From contig JAXLQP010000002.1 of assembly GCA_046331565.1 (NCBI GenBank), positions 186,001-250,000 of the forward strand: a stretch of 64,000 bases of DNA, given 5' to 3'. Below, piece by piece: positions 7,775 through 16,793 of the stretch (the first letter of the stretch is position 1; each line of letters begins with the position of its first letter). Position numbers and translations under genes: made by a program. The stretch comes from DASRDU01 sp046331565 (GTDB taxonomy: Bacteria > Acidobacteriota > Blastocatellia > RBC074). A model generated the notes under the pieces. That model did not search any database. It saw only the letters and a program-made list of their open reading frames with translations, and had not been told where the DNA came from.

Positions 7775-7888
7775 CAGCGTGTGGAGTGCGGCGAGTTCTC
7801 GTCGCTTTACATTCAGGCGACGAGTTCTTGTCAGAGGTCGCAGTTCTGAAAACAAAAGCGGTGACAAGTCACCGCACTCCACACGCTG
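7775..7888. repeat. REPIN-like inverted REP pair (GGAG family)
   Basis: Perfect 17-base outer arms lie at 7775-7791 and 7872-7888. Each arm carries the REP head GGAG followed by T and a small palindrome: GCGGCGAG-TT-CTCGTCGC on the left and GCGGTGAC-TT-GTCACCGC on the right, read inward. A third partial copy of the palindrome lies at about 7817-7832. It occupies most of the 307-base gap 7730-8036; the rest shows no gene and is presumably the promoter region of the Oar-like receptor. Confidence 0.75.
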
Positions 7889-8036
7889 TAAGCTGATCTT
7901 CACTTTGCCCGGCAAAAAGCTTAACATCGCCCGCGTATCATCCGCTTTGCTGATAAATTCTCTGTTACTACCACAATAACATCACCGCAGTCCGGCAAAT
8001 GCCACACTGTCGCTGCGGTCAACCCCGGAGCAGTTT

Positions 8037-11000
8037 ATGAGAACAGCATCGCTACTCTCTTTCTGTCTTTTCACGCTGCTGCTGGTCTGTGCAGCGTCTT
8101 CCACCACTTACGCGCAGTTTGATACGGCCACCGTGCTGGGCACAGTCCACGACCCGAACGGAGCAGTCGTGGCGGGTGCGACGGTCACGCTGCGCAATAC
8201 CGCGACCGGCATCACGGCCACCACGCAGACCGATGAGAACGGCGCGTTTCAGTTCTTCAACGTCAAAATCGGCAGATACCAGGTCAGCGCCGAAGCGCAG
8301 GGCTTTTCAAAGGCTGTCGCTGAAAACATCGAAGTCACCGTCAATGCCCGTCAGCGCGTTGATCTGAACCTGAAGGCCGGAGCCGTCACCGAAACGGTGG
8401 TCATCACCGACACGGCGCAACTGCTCGAAACCGAATCGAGCGACCGGGGCCAGGTCATCAACCGTGAACAGATTGTCAACCTGCCGCTCAACGGGCGCGC
8501 TTATGCCGATCTGGCGCTGCTCTCGCCTGGCGTGCGCCGCTCGGTGCTCGCCACGCTTGAGAATGGCGCGCGTGACGCTTCGTTCAATGTCAACGGGCTG
8601 CGCTCGTCGCTCAACAACTTCATCATTGACGGCGTGGACAACAATGCCTACGGCACCAGCAATCAGGGATTCTCAAATCAGGTCGTGCAGGCTTCGCCCG
8701 ACGCGGTGCAGGAATTCAAGGTGCAGACCAACAACTTTTCGGCTGAATTCGGGCGCGCAGGCGGCGCCGTCATCAACGCGGCGATTCGCAGCGGCACGAA
8801 TCAGTTTCACGGCAGCGCGTGGGATTTCATCCGCAACACCTCGCTCAATGCGGTCGGCTTTTTCAAACCGACGCGCGGCCTCAAGCCGGTGCTGATTCAG
8901 AATCAGTTCGGCTTTGCCTTCGGCGGCCCGATCATCAAGGACAAGACGTTTTTCTTTCTTGATTACGAAGGCTTCCGCCGCATCACCAGTTCGCTGGTCT
9001 TTGCGACTGTGCCAACCGCCGATCAGCGCGCGGGCAAACTTGGCGTGCCGGTGCGCAATCCGTTCACAGGCACGGTCTACGCGGACGGCAACATTCCGGC
9101 CAATGAAATCTCGCCGTTTGCCAAAGGCGTGCTGACCGCACTGGTGCTGCCGGTAACAAGTCCCAATGCGACCGGCGTCGTTTCGAACAACTATGAAAAC
9201 CTGCCGCGCAGCAAATTCTATAACGACAAGTTCGACGTCAAGCTGGACCACAATTTCAGCAGTCGGCTCAACGCCTTTGCCCGCATCAGTCACCGCAAGG
9301 TGAACAATTACGAAGCGCCGGTGATTCCCGGCCCCGTTTTCAGCGGCGAGCGCAACGCCTTTGTCTATGTGCTGAATCAGCAGCTTGCCGGAGGCGTGAC
9401 TTACAACCTCAGCACGACTTCGCTGCTTGAATTCCGGCTCGGCATTTCGCGCACCGAAGCGGGCAAGCATCCGACCGGCCTGGGCGATTCGAATTTCAGA
9501 CTGCCGGGCCTGCCGACCGACGCCAGCATTGCGGGCGGCCTCAATTCACAAAGCATTGGCGGTTACACGCAACTGGGTCGCCAGTCCTCAAACCCGCAGC
9601 ATCAGGATCCGTTCGTCTGGAACCCGCGCGTCAATTACACGCGACTGCTGGGCCGCCACAGCTTTAAGGCCGGGTATGAATACCAGCGGATCAACACGGA
9701 AATCGAAGACTTTCATCCGAAGTACGGGCAGGACACTTACGGCGGGCAGTTCAGCCGCCCGACGACGGTGACGACGGCGAACAACATTTACAACTTCGCT
9801 GATTTTCTGTTCGGGGCGCGCAGCCGCTACGAACAGGCCAATTTCTTCCTGCCGCAATATCGTCAGCGCATGCACTTCGCTTACGTGCAGGATGATTTCA
9901 AGGTCAGTCAGAAGCTGACGCTCAACCTGGGCGTGCGTTACGAATTCGCCACGCCGCAGTATGAAGATCAGAACCGGCTGTCCAACTTCGATCCGGTGGC
10001 GAACAAGCTGATCTTTGCCAGCGACGGCTCGCTGTATAACCGCGCGCTGGTTGATCCTGACCGCAACAACTGGGCGCCGCGTCTCGGTCTGGCTTACAAC
10101 CTGACGCCGAAAACGGTCATTCGCGGCGGATACGGCGTCAGCTACATTCACTTTAACCGGATGGGCGGCGAAAACATTCTGGCTTTCAACCTGCCGCAGA
10201 CGATTGGCGTGACGATTGACCAGGGACAGACGGAACTGGGCAAAGGCCTCTGCGCGGGCAATAACTTTCTGAACTGCTTCCGCCCGACGCAGGCCGGTTA
10301 TCCTGACGGGCTGATTTCACCGGATCGCGCCAGCACCCTGACGACGCGCACCAACTTCACGCCGCGTGAAACGCGCACGGCTTATGTGCAAAGCTGGCAC
10401 CTGACCGTGCAGCGCGAACTGATGAAGGGCCTGCTGCTGGATGTGGCTTACGTCGGCAATCACAGCATCAAGCTGATTGCGCTGGCCGATTACAACCAGG
10501 CGCGCACCGTAACGGCAGAAGAAATCAGGCTGTCACAACTGCCGACCACAGATCCGAACCGCCGGGCGCTGCCTTCGATTCAGGCGCGGCGTCCGCTGTC
10601 GGGCTTCGGGTTCGTGCAGGCGTCATTCAATGGCGGCTATGCGAATTACCACGCGCTGCAAATCAAACTCGAACGGCGCTTCAGCGACGGGCTGTACCTG
10701 CTCAACTCCTTTACGTGGTCGAAGGCAATTGACAACGTGGCCGGACACCTGGAAGTGCAGCAGGGCGACAATTCGCGCCTGAACATTCGCAATTTCAGCG
10801 CGGATAAAGGGCTGTCGAATTACAACCAGCCGCTCAACAACACGACGAGCGTGGTCTATGACCTGCCGTTCGGCAAAGGCCGCCGGTTTGCCAACAGTTC
10901 AAGTGTGCTGGATTACATCATCGGCGGCTGGCGCGCGACGCTCATCAACACGATGACGAGCGGGCTGCCCGTCAATCTGACTTACAGCCCGGTGTCCGGT

Positions 11001-11405
11001 TTCAGCGTCGGCGGCACGGCCACGACACGGCCCAACCTGACGGGCCAGCCGCTGCGCAGTCCCGGCACTGATCCGAACAATTACCTCAACATCAGCGCCG
11101 TTGCCATTCCGGGCGGCGATCAGTTGTTCGGCAACGCGGGGCGCAACATTATCAGCGGGCCGTCGTTTTTCCAGGCTGATCTGGGCCTGCACAAAGCCTT
11201 CCCGGTGTGGCGCGAAAGCACGAAGCTTGAATTTCGTATGGAAGCCTTCAATCTTTTCAACCACACCAATTTCCAAGCCCCTGACGGCAATGCATCCAAC
11301 ATCCGCATCGTCAATGGCCAGCCCACGACCGGCGGCAGCTACGGCACGATTCGCAGCACCTTCCCGGCGCGGCAGATTCAGTTCGCGCTGAAACTGTACT
11401 TCTGA
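8037..11405 (+). CDS. Oar-like TonB-dependent receptor with carboxypeptidase-regulatory domain
   Basis: This 1122-residue outer-membrane protein has a signal peptide (residues 1-26, ending TTYAQ). A CarboxypepD-regulatory-like domain follows (about 30-110, VLGTVHDPNGAVVAGATVTL), then a plug (about 120-240) and a long beta-barrel ending in aromatic F (ALKLYF). This architecture is strongly expanded in Acidobacteriota, where the proteins are thought to take up or bind large polymers. No substrate gene cluster is adjacent, as the neighbours are a phosphodiesterase and arsC-type genes, so the ligand is unknown. It is a single-gene unit with its own terminator at 11434. Confidence 0.94.
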   Translation: MRTASLLSFCLFTLLLVCAASSTTYAQFDTATVLGTVHDPNGAVVAGATVTLRNTATGITATTQTDENGAFQFFNVKIGRYQVSAEAQGFSKAVAENIEVTVNARQRVDLNLKAGAVTETVVITDTAQLLETESSDRGQVINREQIVNLPLNGRAYADLALLSPGVRRSVLATLENGARDASFNVNGLRSSLNNFIIDGVDNNAYGTSNQGFSNQVVQASPDAVQEFKVQTNNFSAEFGRAGGAVINAAIRSGTNQFHGSAWDFIRNTSLNAVGFFKPTRGLKPVLIQNQFGFAFGGPIIKDKTFFFLDYEGFRRITSSLVFATVPTADQRAGKLGVPVRNPFTGTVYADGNIPANEISPFAKGVLTALVLPVTSPNATGVVSNNYENLPRSKFYNDKFDVKLDHNFSSRLNAFARISHRKVNNYEAPVIPGPVFSGERNAFVYVLNQQLAGGVTYNLSTTSLLEFRLGISRTEAGKHPTGLGDSNFRLPGLPTDASIAGGLNSQSIGGYTQLGRQSSNPQHQDPFVWNPRVNYTRLLGRHSFKAGYEYQRINTEIEDFHPKYGQDTYGGQFSRPTTVTTANNIYNFADFLFGARSRYEQANFFLPQYRQRMHFAYVQDDFKVSQKLTLNLGVRYEFATPQYEDQNRLSNFDPVANKLIFASDGSLYNRALVDPDRNNWAPRLGLAYNLTPKTVIRGGYGVSYIHFNRMGGENILAFNLPQTIGVTIDQGQTELGKGLCAGNNFLNCFRPTQAGYPDGLISPDRASTLTTRTNFTPRETRTAYVQSWHLTVQRELMKGLLLDVAYVGNHSIKLIALADYNQARTVTAEEIRLSQLPTTDPNRRALPSIQARRPLSGFGFVQASFNGGYANYHALQIKLERRFSDGLYLLNSFTWSKAIDNVAGHLEVQQGDNSRLNIRNFSADKGLSNYNQPLNNTTSVVYDLPFGKGRRFANSSSVLDYIIGGWRATLINTMTSGLPVNLTYSPVSGFSVGGTATTRPNLTGQPLRSPGTDPNNYLNISAVAIPGGDQLFGNAGRNIISGPSFFQADLGLHKAFPVWRESTKLEFRMEAFNLFNHTNFQAPDGNASNIRIVNGQPTTGGSYGTIRSTFPARQIQFALKLYF

Positions 11406-11433
11406 GCGAAAACACATTCTCAAAACTCAGCAC

Positions 11434-11473
11434 GCCCGCTGGCCTGCATTCACGCAGCCCGGCGGGCTTTTTC
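11434..11473 (+). terminator. Rho-independent terminator after the Oar-like receptor
   Basis: The stem pairs GCCCGC (from 11434) with GCGGGC (11462-11467), with further pairing inside, and is followed directly by TTTTT. It begins 28 bases after the receptor stop. Confidence 0.8.
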
Positions 11474-11677
11474 ACGCCTTGAACTGTCCGCGTACAGGTC
11501 TGAATTAACAGCTTTCTGACTTCGCCATAACCTGGTCTGAACATCGGCGCAGTAAGCTGGCATTTCACTGACGGTCGGTGATGCGGCAGCCGTTTTGTGC
11601 AAAGAGACCGAATCCGGCAATAACACTGGAATTTGCGCGGGCTTCGGTCTGTTGTGATTTCATCGGAGGTGTATCAG

Positions 11678-11887
11678 ATGGCAAGACACGATGAACACGA
11701 GTGCGCTTATTGCGCCGCCGACCTGATGCTGGAAGCAAGTGTGGTCGGGCGGGACTGGAAGGTTTATTGCAGCGCCGAATGCGCCGAAGCTGGCGCGCGC
11801 CTGAGCGAATCTGAAGTTGCGCGCTGGTATCGCAGCCAGATTCCGCCGGAGCAGCTTCAATCGGGCATCTTTTCATCGCGGCGGTAA
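11678..11887 (+). CDS. Small zinc-ribbon-like protein
   Basis: This 69-residue protein has two cysteine pairs, ECAYCAAD (CxxC) and YCSAECAEAG (CxxxC), spaced about 20 residues apart. It looks like a single treble-clef or MYM/TRASH-like metal-binding knuckle. ATG 11678 is preceded by a clear GGAGGTG ribosome site, so I place the start there and not 15 codons upstream. A terminator separates it from arsC. TRASH-like knuckles often sense or carry metals, so a link to the adjacent arsenate reductase is possible but only inferred. Confidence 0.7.
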   Translation: MARHDEHECAYCAADLMLEASVVGRDWKVYCSAECAEAGARLSESEVARWYRSQIPPEQLQSGIFSSRR

Positions 11888-11926
11888 GCTGCGCTTCAGT
11901 AACAGGCAATTCGGCAGACAGAGATT

Positions 11927-11965
11927 CGGGCTGACAGGCCACCGCTTGTCAGCCCGTTTTCATTT
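11927..11965 (+). terminator. Rho-independent terminator
   Basis: A 10-base stem, CGGGCTGACA with TGTCAGCCCG, is followed by TTTTCATTT. It lies between the zinc-ribbon gene and arsC, so the two are probably separate transcripts or partly read through. Confidence 0.85.
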
Positions 11966-11980
11966 GCAGAGAATGTGCCT

Positions 11981-12415
11981 ATGCCAGACAAAACACGAGT
12001 TCTGATTCTCTGCACCGGCAATTCCGCGCGCAGCCAGATGGCCGAAGGCATTCTGCGGCACGACGGCGGCGTGGCCTTTGAAGTCCACAGCGCAGGCACG
12101 CGCGCCAGCTTCGTGCGGCCTGAAGCCATTGCCGCCCTGCGCGAAATCGGCATTGATATTTCAGGCCACCGCTCAAAATCGGTTGATGAATTTGCGGGAC
12201 AGACATTCGATTACGTCATCACCGTCTGCGATCACGCCAGAGAAATCTGTCCCGTCTTTCCCGGCAAAACCCGGATGATTCATCACAGTTTTGAAGACCC
12301 GCCCGCGCCCGGTGTCGGTGATGATGAATCGCGGATGGCGATCTTTCGCCGCGTGCGCGATGAAATCCGCGCCTGGCTGCAGGGCTTCATCGCACAACCG
12401 GAATCGAAGCTGTGA
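11981..12415 (+). CDS. arsC: Arsenate reductase, thioredoxin-coupled / low-molecular-weight phosphatase fold
   Basis: This 144-residue protein opens with LILCTGNSARSQMAEG, the CX5R phosphate loop with Cys11 as nucleophile. The second redox region reads CDHAREICPVFPG, giving the Cys pair used for the disulfide relay to thioredoxin, and HSFEDP follows as in ArsC. It reduces arsenate to arsenite in the cytoplasm. I prefer ATG 11981 to the GTG two codons earlier. No arsR or arsenite exporter is beside it; the permease downstream is TauE/SafE-like, not ArsB or Acr3. A sensor or phosphatase paralogue is less likely given the second Cys pair. Confidence 0.9.
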   Translation: MPDKTRVLILCTGNSARSQMAEGILRHDGGVAFEVHSAGTRASFVRPEAIAALREIGIDISGHRSKSVDEFAGQTFDYVITVCDHAREICPVFPGKTRMIHHSFEDPPAPGVGDDESRMAIFRRVRDEIRAWLQGFIAQPESKL

Positions 12416-12435
12416 CGAATTGAACGGAGGAGAGA

Positions 12436-13176
12436 TTGGATACAACGACTGTTGCGCTGCTGGCGCTGCTGATTCTGATTGCGGCGGCACTTTATTCATC
12501 GGTCGGTCACGCGGGGGCATCGGGCTATCTGGCGGCGATGGCGCTTTTCGGCATTGCGCCTGCGGTGATGAAGCCGACGGCGCTCGCGCTGAACCTGCTG
12601 GTTGGCACGATTGCGGCTTTCAAGTTTTATCGCGCCGGACGTTTTTCGTGGCCGATCTTCTGGCCCTTTGCGGTGACTTCGATTCCCTGCTCCTACATCG
12701 GCGGCAGCATTCAGTTGCCGGGTCACATCTACAAACAGATTGTCGGACTGGTGCTGATTTATGCGGCTTACCGTCTGATTCGCGGCGTGCAGTTTGTGGC
12801 CGAAGCCGAAATCAAATCGCCGCCATTGTGGCTGGCGCTGTTGTGCGGCGCAGTGCTGGGGCTGCTGTCAGGACTGACCGGAGTCGGCGGCGGAATCTTT
12901 CTGAGTCCGCTGCTGATCTTTATGGGCTGGGCCGAAACGAAGCAGACCGCCGGAATTTCAGCCGTGTTCATTCTGGTCAATTCACTGGCCGGACTGCTCG
13001 GCCAGTACGCAGGTGTCGCCCTGCTGCCGAAACAGATTCCGATCTGGGCAGCGGCTGCCGTGATTGGCGGCTGGTTCGGCGCTGAATACGGCAGCAAACG
13101 CCTGGCCAGCGCCACCGTGCGCCGCCTGCTTGGCGTCGTGCTGGTCATCGCGGGCGTGAAATTCATCTTCACCTGA
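12436..13176 (+). CDS. TauE/SafE family membrane permease
   Basis: This 246-residue protein has about eight hydrophobic helices. It carries the family repeats VGHAGASGYLAAMALFG near the N-terminus and GLLSGLTGVGGGIFLSPLL in the middle, which mark the two TauE/SafE halves. The family exports sulfite, sulfoacetate or related organic anions. The start is TTG 12436, 5 bases after GGAGGAGA. The gene lies 20 bases after arsC, so it is probably co-transcribed. Whether it moves an arsenic species or a sulfur anion cannot be told. Confidence 0.88.
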   Translation: MDTTTVALLALLILIAAALYSSVGHAGASGYLAAMALFGIAPAVMKPTALALNLLVGTIAAFKFYRAGRFSWPIFWPFAVTSIPCSYIGGSIQLPGHIYKQIVGLVLIYAAYRLIRGVQFVAEAEIKSPPLWLALLCGAVLGLLSGLTGVGGGIFLSPLLIFMGWAETKQTAGISAVFILVNSLAGLLGQYAGVALLPKQIPIWAAAAVIGGWFGAEYGSKRLASATVRRLLGVVLVIAGVKFIFT

Positions 13177-13362
13177 GCGACCTCAAAGAACCGGTTTTCC
13201 ACCCGAAACAGTTCAGCAACTGGTGAAAAGGCCGGAACGATGCGATGATAAGCGCCAAATTCGCCAGGCGCGTCACTATCGAAATTTCCTGAGCATCATT
13301 CAGCCTTCCCCCGCTGAACTGGTGACTGAATAACCTTAAAGCATCAACCAGGAGCCGAAGCG

Positions 13363-14445
13363 ATGAGTACACGTATCTATACTCTGCCGGTCGAACAGAC
13401 TCAGTGGCGCATCCCCGGTCACGGCGCGACGACTGTTTTCAACTGGGAATATGACGAAGGCCGCGACAAGCTGCTCAGGCTGTACGAAAAGGGCAAGAAC
13501 AATCAGTGGAACGCCACAACCCGCATTGACTGGTCGCACGAAGTTGATTTCGATAACCCGATGGGTTTTCCCGACAGGTTCATTCTGATTTACGGCTCCG
13601 ACATCTGGGAAAAGCTCAGTGACAAAGAGAAAAACAGAGTGCGTTATCACGTCGAAGCGTGGCGCTTCTCGCAGTTCCTGCACGGCGAGCAGGGCGCGCT
13701 GATCTGCACGGCGAAGATTGTGCAGACGGTGCCTGACATTGATTCCAAGTTTTACGCGGCGACTCAGGTGATTGATGAAGCGCGCCACGTCGAAGTCTAT
13801 TCGCGCTTCCTGCATGAAAAACTGAGGATGTCCTATCCGATCAATATTCAGCTCAAAACGCTGCTCGAACAGGGCATCAGCGATGCGCGCTGGGATATGA
13901 CTTATCTGGCGATGCAGGTGATTATCGAAGGCCTCGCGCTCGCGGCTTTCAATTCGATCCGCGATCTGGCGACCGATCCGCTGGGCCGCGCCATCAATGC
14001 TTACGTCATGCAGGACGAAGCGCGGCACGTCGCCTTTGGCCGTCTGGCGCTGCGCGATTATTACCCGCAACTGACCGAGAAGGAACGCGACGAACGCGAA
14101 GAGTTCGTGATTGAAGCCTGCTACCTGATGCGCGACCGCTTTCTGCTTGAGGAAGTGTGGGATCACCTGGGCCTCGGCGCAAAGGCCTGCGTTGATTACG
14201 TGCTGAACTCGGCGTTTATGAAGGAATATCAGAACATGCTGTTCACGCGCATTGTGCCGACAGTGAAAGACATCGGATTGTGGGGGCCACGCATTCAGAA
14301 AGGCTTTGCTGAAATGGGCGTCATTGATTTCGCACAGGCCGATCTCGATCAGCTTGCCAGCCACGATGAAGATGTCGCCGCTGAATTCGACCGCCTGCGC
14401 GCCGCGCGTGACGCTTCGATCAATCAGGTCATTGCTGAGGCCTGA
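13363..14445 (+). CDS. Diiron ferritin-like oxidase/oxygenase
   Basis: This 360-residue cytoplasmic protein has two complete diiron half-sites: E109 with E139xxH142 (VIDEARHVE) and E189 with E219xxH222 (MQDEARHVA). This is the ExxH pattern of the ribonucleotide reductase R2/acyl-ACP desaturase/aromatic monooxygenase superfamily. The 30-residue E-to-E spacing is nearly identical in both halves. The start ATG 13363 follows CAGGAG. No ferredoxin or reductase partner is adjacent, so the electron donor and substrate are unknown. Lipid or aromatic hydroxylation is the usual role of relatives; I cannot choose between them. Confidence 0.85.
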   Translation: MSTRIYTLPVEQTQWRIPGHGATTVFNWEYDEGRDKLLRLYEKGKNNQWNATTRIDWSHEVDFDNPMGFPDRFILIYGSDIWEKLSDKEKNRVRYHVEAWRFSQFLHGEQGALICTAKIVQTVPDIDSKFYAATQVIDEARHVEVYSRFLHEKLRMSYPINIQLKTLLEQGISDARWDMTYLAMQVIIEGLALAAFNSIRDLATDPLGRAINAYVMQDEARHVAFGRLALRDYYPQLTEKERDEREEFVIEACYLMRDRFLLEEVWDHLGLGAKACVDYVLNSAFMKEYQNMLFTRIVPTVKDIGLWGPRIQKGFAEMGVIDFAQADLDQLASHDEDVAAEFDRLRAARDASINQVIAEA

Positions 14446-14446
14446 A

Positions 14447-14556
14447 GAAAAGAGATGACGGAACAAACGAAAATAACGGAACAGACGGAAAGCTTTCTAC
14501 AGGCTGGTGAATTTTCCGTTCATTCCGTTATTTCCGTTTGTTCCGTCATCTCTCTT
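14447..14556. repeat. Inverted nonamer-array element, copy 1
   Basis: Arms of about 45 bases (14447-14493 and 14511-14556) consist of nonamers such as ACGGAACAA and ACGGAAATA, ending outward in AGAGATGACGG. The loop is about 17 bases. It starts one or two bases after the stop of the diiron gene and ends 27 bases before the PQQ dehydrogenase. A second copy with nearly the same arms is at 20145-20261, so this is a dispersed repeat family. Confidence 0.88.
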
Positions 14557-14582
14557 GAACCTCTGGGAAACGGAGAGCCATT

Positions 14583-16664
14583 ATGAACCGACAAGTGAAG
14601 CTTCTATTGCTGATTCTGATTGCGTGCTGTCTGACTTTTCTTTCGACCTCAACGGCGCAGAAAAAAAACGGCGCGGCGCCTGCCCGGAAAATTGACGATG
14701 CCGCATTGCGCAAGGCCGATGAGCGCACCGGCGACTGGATCACGCACGGGCGCAACTATGCCGAAACACGCTTCAGCCCGCTCAAACAGATCAATGCTGA
14801 CAACGTCGGCACGCTGGGCCTGGCCTGGTCATTCGACACTGAAACGAATCGCGGGCTTGAAGCCACGCCGCTCATCACTGACGGCGTGATGTACACGACC
14901 GGAAGCTGGAGCATCGTCTTTGCCATTGATGCCCGCACCGGCAAACAGCTCTGGAAGTATGACCCGCAGGTTCCGCACAGGTACGGCCCGAAAGCCTGCT
15001 GCGATGTGGTCAATCGCGGAGTCGCGGTTTACAAGGGCAAGGTCTATGTCGGCACGCTCGATGGTCGCCTCATCGCGCTCGATGCCGCAACGGGCAAGCC
15101 GGTGTGGGACGTGGTGACAGTTGATCAGAGCAGGCCGTACACCATCACCGCCGCGCCGCGCGTGGTCAAAGGCAAGGTCATCATCGGCAACGGCGGCGCT
15201 GAATTCGGCGTGCGCGGTTACGTGTCGGCTTACGATGCTGAAACGGGAAAGATGGCGTGGCGCTTTTACACCGTGCCCGGCGATCCATCGAAGCCGTTTG
15301 AATCAGCAGCGATGGAAAAAGCGGCAAAGACCTGGAAGGGTGAATGGTGGAAGGTCGGCGGCGGCGGCACGGTATGGGATTCGGTGGCTTACGATCCTGA
15401 ACTCGATCTGCTCTATGTCGGCACGGGCAACGGTTCGCCCTGGAATCCTTACGTGCGCAGCAATGGCGAAGGCGACAATCTTTACTTGTCATCCATCCTC
15501 GCGCTGCGCCCTGAAACGGGCGAACTGGTGTGGCATTACCAGACCACGCCCGGCGATGCGTGGGATTACACGGCGACTCAGCACATGATTCTGGCCGACC
15601 TCAACATCAACGGACAGCCGCGCAAGGTGCTGATGCAGGCCCCGAAAAACGGCTTCTTTTACCTTCTGGATCGCAAGACCGGCGAACTGATTTCGGCTGA
15701 ACCATACGCCACTGTGACCTGGGCCAAAGGCATTGATAAAAAGACCGGACGCCCGATTGAAAATCCCGGCGTGCGTTACAAGGATTCGGTTGTGCCGCAG
15801 CAGCCCGGCCCGCTCGGCGCGCACAACTGGCAGCCGATGTCTTACAACCCGCAAACCGGACTCGTTTACATTCCGGCGCAGGAGAATGCTTTTTATTATT
15901 CGCAGCAGCCGAACTTTCAGTATCGTCCGGGCACGTGGAATACCGGCATCAACTTCTCAATCATGACTGAAGTGCCGAAGGATCTTTTCCCCGGTCATCT
16001 GCTCGCGTGGGATCCGGTCGCGCAAAAGGAACGCTGGCGCGCGCAGTATCCGGTGATGTGGAATGGCGGCACGCTTTCGACCGCAGGCAATCTGGTTTTT
16101 CAGGGCACGGCTGACGGTCGTTTTGTCGCCTACAGCGCAGACAAGGGCGCGAAGTTGTGGGACGTGAAAGTCGGCACGGGCATCATCGCTTCGCCGGTGA
16201 CTTATGAAATTGACGGCGTCCAGTATGTTTCGATTATGGCTGGCTGGGGCGGCGCGTTTCCGCTTACAGGCGGCAGCATCGGACTGCCTGCCACGCCGGG
16301 GCGACTGCTGACATTTGCGCTCAACGGCAAACAGCAACTGCCTGAAGCAATGGCGATGAAAATGCCTGAAGTGACGCTGATTGCATCGAACGCTTCACCG
16401 GCAATGGTGGCCGCAGGCGCGGGATTGTTTGCGCAGCACTGTGCGGTCTGTCACGGCCTGGCTGCGCTGGGCGGCGGCGGCGTGCTGCCTGATCTGAGGT
16501 TTTCGCAGGCATCAGTTTTTGACAGTTATCAGAAGATTCTGCTCAACGGCGCGATGGCTGACATTGGCATGCCGTCCTTCAAACAGTGGCTCAAGCCTGA
16601 AGAGGTTGACGCCATTCGCGCTTACATCATCAGCCGCCGCAACGAACTGGCGCAGAAAAAATAA
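14583..16664 (+). CDS. PQQ-dependent dehydrogenase with C-terminal cytochrome c domain
   Basis: This 693-residue periplasmic quinohaemoprotein has a signal peptide (residues 1-25). The eight-blade propeller shows repeated W-motifs such as LDAATGKPVWDV and YDAETGKMAWRF, and the adjacent Cys pair KACCDVVNRG typical of the PQQ site. A C-terminal class I cytochrome c carries the haem motif CAVCHG near residues 620-625. The enzyme oxidises alcohols or aldehydes and passes electrons to its own haem. No PQQ synthesis genes are in the window. ATG 14583 has a GGAG ribosome site. Confidence 0.93.
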   Translation: MNRQVKLLLLILIACCLTFLSTSTAQKKNGAAPARKIDDAALRKADERTGDWITHGRNYAETRFSPLKQINADNVGTLGLAWSFDTETNRGLEATPLITDGVMYTTGSWSIVFAIDARTGKQLWKYDPQVPHRYGPKACCDVVNRGVAVYKGKVYVGTLDGRLIALDAATGKPVWDVVTVDQSRPYTITAAPRVVKGKVIIGNGGAEFGVRGYVSAYDAETGKMAWRFYTVPGDPSKPFESAAMEKAAKTWKGEWWKVGGGGTVWDSVAYDPELDLLYVGTGNGSPWNPYVRSNGEGDNLYLSSILALRPETGELVWHYQTTPGDAWDYTATQHMILADLNINGQPRKVLMQAPKNGFFYLLDRKTGELISAEPYATVTWAKGIDKKTGRPIENPGVRYKDSVVPQQPGPLGAHNWQPMSYNPQTGLVYIPAQENAFYYSQQPNFQYRPGTWNTGINFSIMTEVPKDLFPGHLLAWDPVAQKERWRAQYPVMWNGGTLSTAGNLVFQGTADGRFVAYSADKGAKLWDVKVGTGIIASPVTYEIDGVQYVSIMAGWGGAFPLTGGSIGLPATPGRLLTFALNGKQQLPEAMAMKMPEVTLIASNASPAMVAAGAGLFAQHCAVCHGLAALGGGGVLPDLRFSQASVFDSYQKILLNGAMADIGMPSFKQWLKPEEVDAIRAYIISRRNELAQKK

Positions 16665-16667
16665 CCT

Positions 16668-16781
16668 GCCTGGGAGCGCAGCCTGGGAGCGCGGGCATCC
16701 CTGCCCGCATGTCTTTCGTAAGCGAACTGCTCCGGGGTTCATGCGGGCAGGGATGCCCGCGCTCCCAGGCTGCTCCCAGGC
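16668..16781. repeat. REPIN-like inverted REP pair (GGAG family, GC-rich)
   Basis: Arms lie at 16668-16710 and 16741-16781. Each holds a GGAG head, a C, and the palindrome GCGGGCA-TCCC-TGCCCGC, plus a second outer GCCTGGGAGC copy. The right arm is almost the exact reverse complement. It lies directly between the convergent stops of the PQQ dehydrogenase and asnB, so it may also act as a bidirectional transcription end, though T-runs are absent. Confidence 0.8.
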
Positions 16782-16793
16782 TTTATTCACTTC

